DNA of 6,843 nucleotides from an uncultured Treponema sp. (GTDB lineage: Bacteria; Spirochaetota; Spirochaetia; Treponematales; Treponemataceae): assembly GCA_947165795.1 (NCBI GenBank), contig CAMVBP010000112.1:1-6843 (forward strand), read 5' to 3'. The position numbers and the translations under genes were made by a program. Numbering within the stretch: position 1 is the first letter of the stretch; the number at the start of each line of letters is the position of its first letter. Below are positions 6,328 through 6,843 of the stretch, one piece after another. Under the pieces are notes generated by a model. It saw nothing but the letters and a program-made list of their open reading frames with translations. It was not told the origin of the DNA and did not search any database.

Positions 6328-6843
6328 CTATTTTGTATAGGCTACAGCAATGCCGGCAGAAATCTGAGGTTCAAAGTAAGCTACAACCTGCTCTGCAAAA
6401 AGCTGATCCAGGATTTTCTGGTAAGCAATAATTTTGCCTACGTAATTCAATGTAGTCTGAGGAGTTTTGTTAGAGCGAACTCTTCCTGTTCCTGCATTGT
6501 ACATTGCAAGTGCCGAAACTTCGTTTCCTGCAGAATTAAGGCAGAACTTTAAGTGAGACATTCCGTATTTTGAACTTACGAAAGGATCAAAAAAGTCTGC
6601 TTCTGAAAGTGCCGGAAATGAATTGCTGTTCAACTGGAACAAACCTCTGTCTACAGTTGTATTTGAATTCTTGTTTACAGCATTTGTATTATAGTTGCTT
6701 TCTGTGTGGGCAAGTGAAAATGCCAGAGAAAGCGGAATATCATTATTATCTGCTTCTACCAGAATTGCCTGAGCTACATCGCGGTCTCCGCAAATCTGAA
6801 AATAGAACCATTCTACAGCAGAACGAGAAAGCGGCTGACGGTA
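6328..6843 (-). CDS. SLT-family lytic transglycosylase, C-terminal part (cut by window edge)
   Basis: The last 171 codons are present; the frame is open to the window edge, so the start and any signal peptide are outside. Lytic transglycosylases cleave the MurNAc-GlcNAc bond of peptidoglycan, forming 1,6-anhydro-MurNAc, in the periplasm. The goose-lysozyme-like SLT fold is clear. IPLSLAFSLAHTESNYN contains the catalytic Glu (residue 48 of the visible part; family ESxF/ESxxN). GLFQLN matches the GLMQI/LN motif, and ALAMYNAGTGRV matches the AYNAG motif, followed by TLNYVGKII (family Y-V-xx-I). The N-terminal visible part (SAVEWFYFQICGDRDVAQAILVEADNN) looks like a helical lead into the fold. An in-frame TTG at 6642 is internal and not a start, since it lies after the catalytic Glu. 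The gene is convergent with nothing: it is followed in the same direction by a hairpin and a terminator, then by the signalling operon. No functional tie to that operon is evident. Confidence 0.92.
   Translation of the reverse strand, partial: YRQPLSRSAVEWFYFQICGDRDVAQAILVEADNNDIPLSLAFSLAHTESNYNTNAVNKNSNTTVDRGLFQLNSNSFPALSEADFFDPFVSSKYGMSHLKFCLNSAGNEVSALAMYNAGTGRVRSNKTPQTTLNYVGKIIAYQKILDQLFAEQVVAYFEPQISAGIAVAYTK

Noticed and set aside
6316..6552. A 78-codon plus-strand frame opposite the transglycosylase
   Set aside because: It is antisense to a clear catalytic domain and has no ribosome binding site or recognisable domain.
6328..6642. A separate 104-residue protein starting at TTG 6642
   Set aside because: The frame continues without a stop to the window edge, and the upstream part holds the catalytic Glu of the same SLT fold. 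The TTG is an internal Leu codon.

Overview
Low-GC bacterial DNA in which every supportable gene lies on the minus strand. The combination of a Rex-type redox repressor, a very large hybrid histidine kinase, a Cache-GGDEF protein and an SLT-family transglycosylase, together with A/T-rich codon use, suggests a spirochaete close to Treponema (gut or rumen type). That placement rests on protein flavour alone. A low-GC Firmicute is the main alternative.

Reading in the direction of transcription (right to left): (1) 6843-6328, the C-terminal 171 codons of an SLT-family lytic transglycosylase, followed by an A/T-rich hairpin (6298-6320) and a strong intrinsic terminator (6212-6254). (2) A 177-nt leader and promoter region (6036-6212) with a 20-bp palindrome (6179-6198), a TTGACA box and a TTGCGC/GCGCAA inverted repeat. 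(3) A three-gene signalling operon: a Cache-GGDEF membrane protein (6035-4668), a 1153-residue Cache-HAMP-PAS-HisKA-HATPase-REC-HPt hybrid kinase (4671-1210) whose start overlaps the previous stop as ATGA, and a REC-REC response regulator with no output domain (1185-436), closed by an intrinsic terminator (376-410). (4) A regulatory gap with a candidate promoter and a near-consensus Rex operator, then the first 77 codons of rex (232-1).

Proposed logic of the operon: the kinase senses an extracytoplasmic ligand through its Cache domain and relays phosphate from H566 to D866 to H1019. The product of the next gene, with an intact second receiver (D173), is the obvious final acceptor. The GGDEF protein has its own Cache sensor and may add a cyclic-dinucleotide branch. 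However, its active site is atypical: it has SGDEF, a shortened base-recognition loop and no I-site, so its catalytic activity is uncertain. With no DNA-binding or enzymatic output domain in the regulator, the final effect is probably through protein-protein contact.

No transposons, RNA genes, CRISPR arrays or prophage genes are visible. The most unusual points are the altered GGDEF site, the regulator's degenerate first receiver, and the apparent Rex autoregulatory operator.
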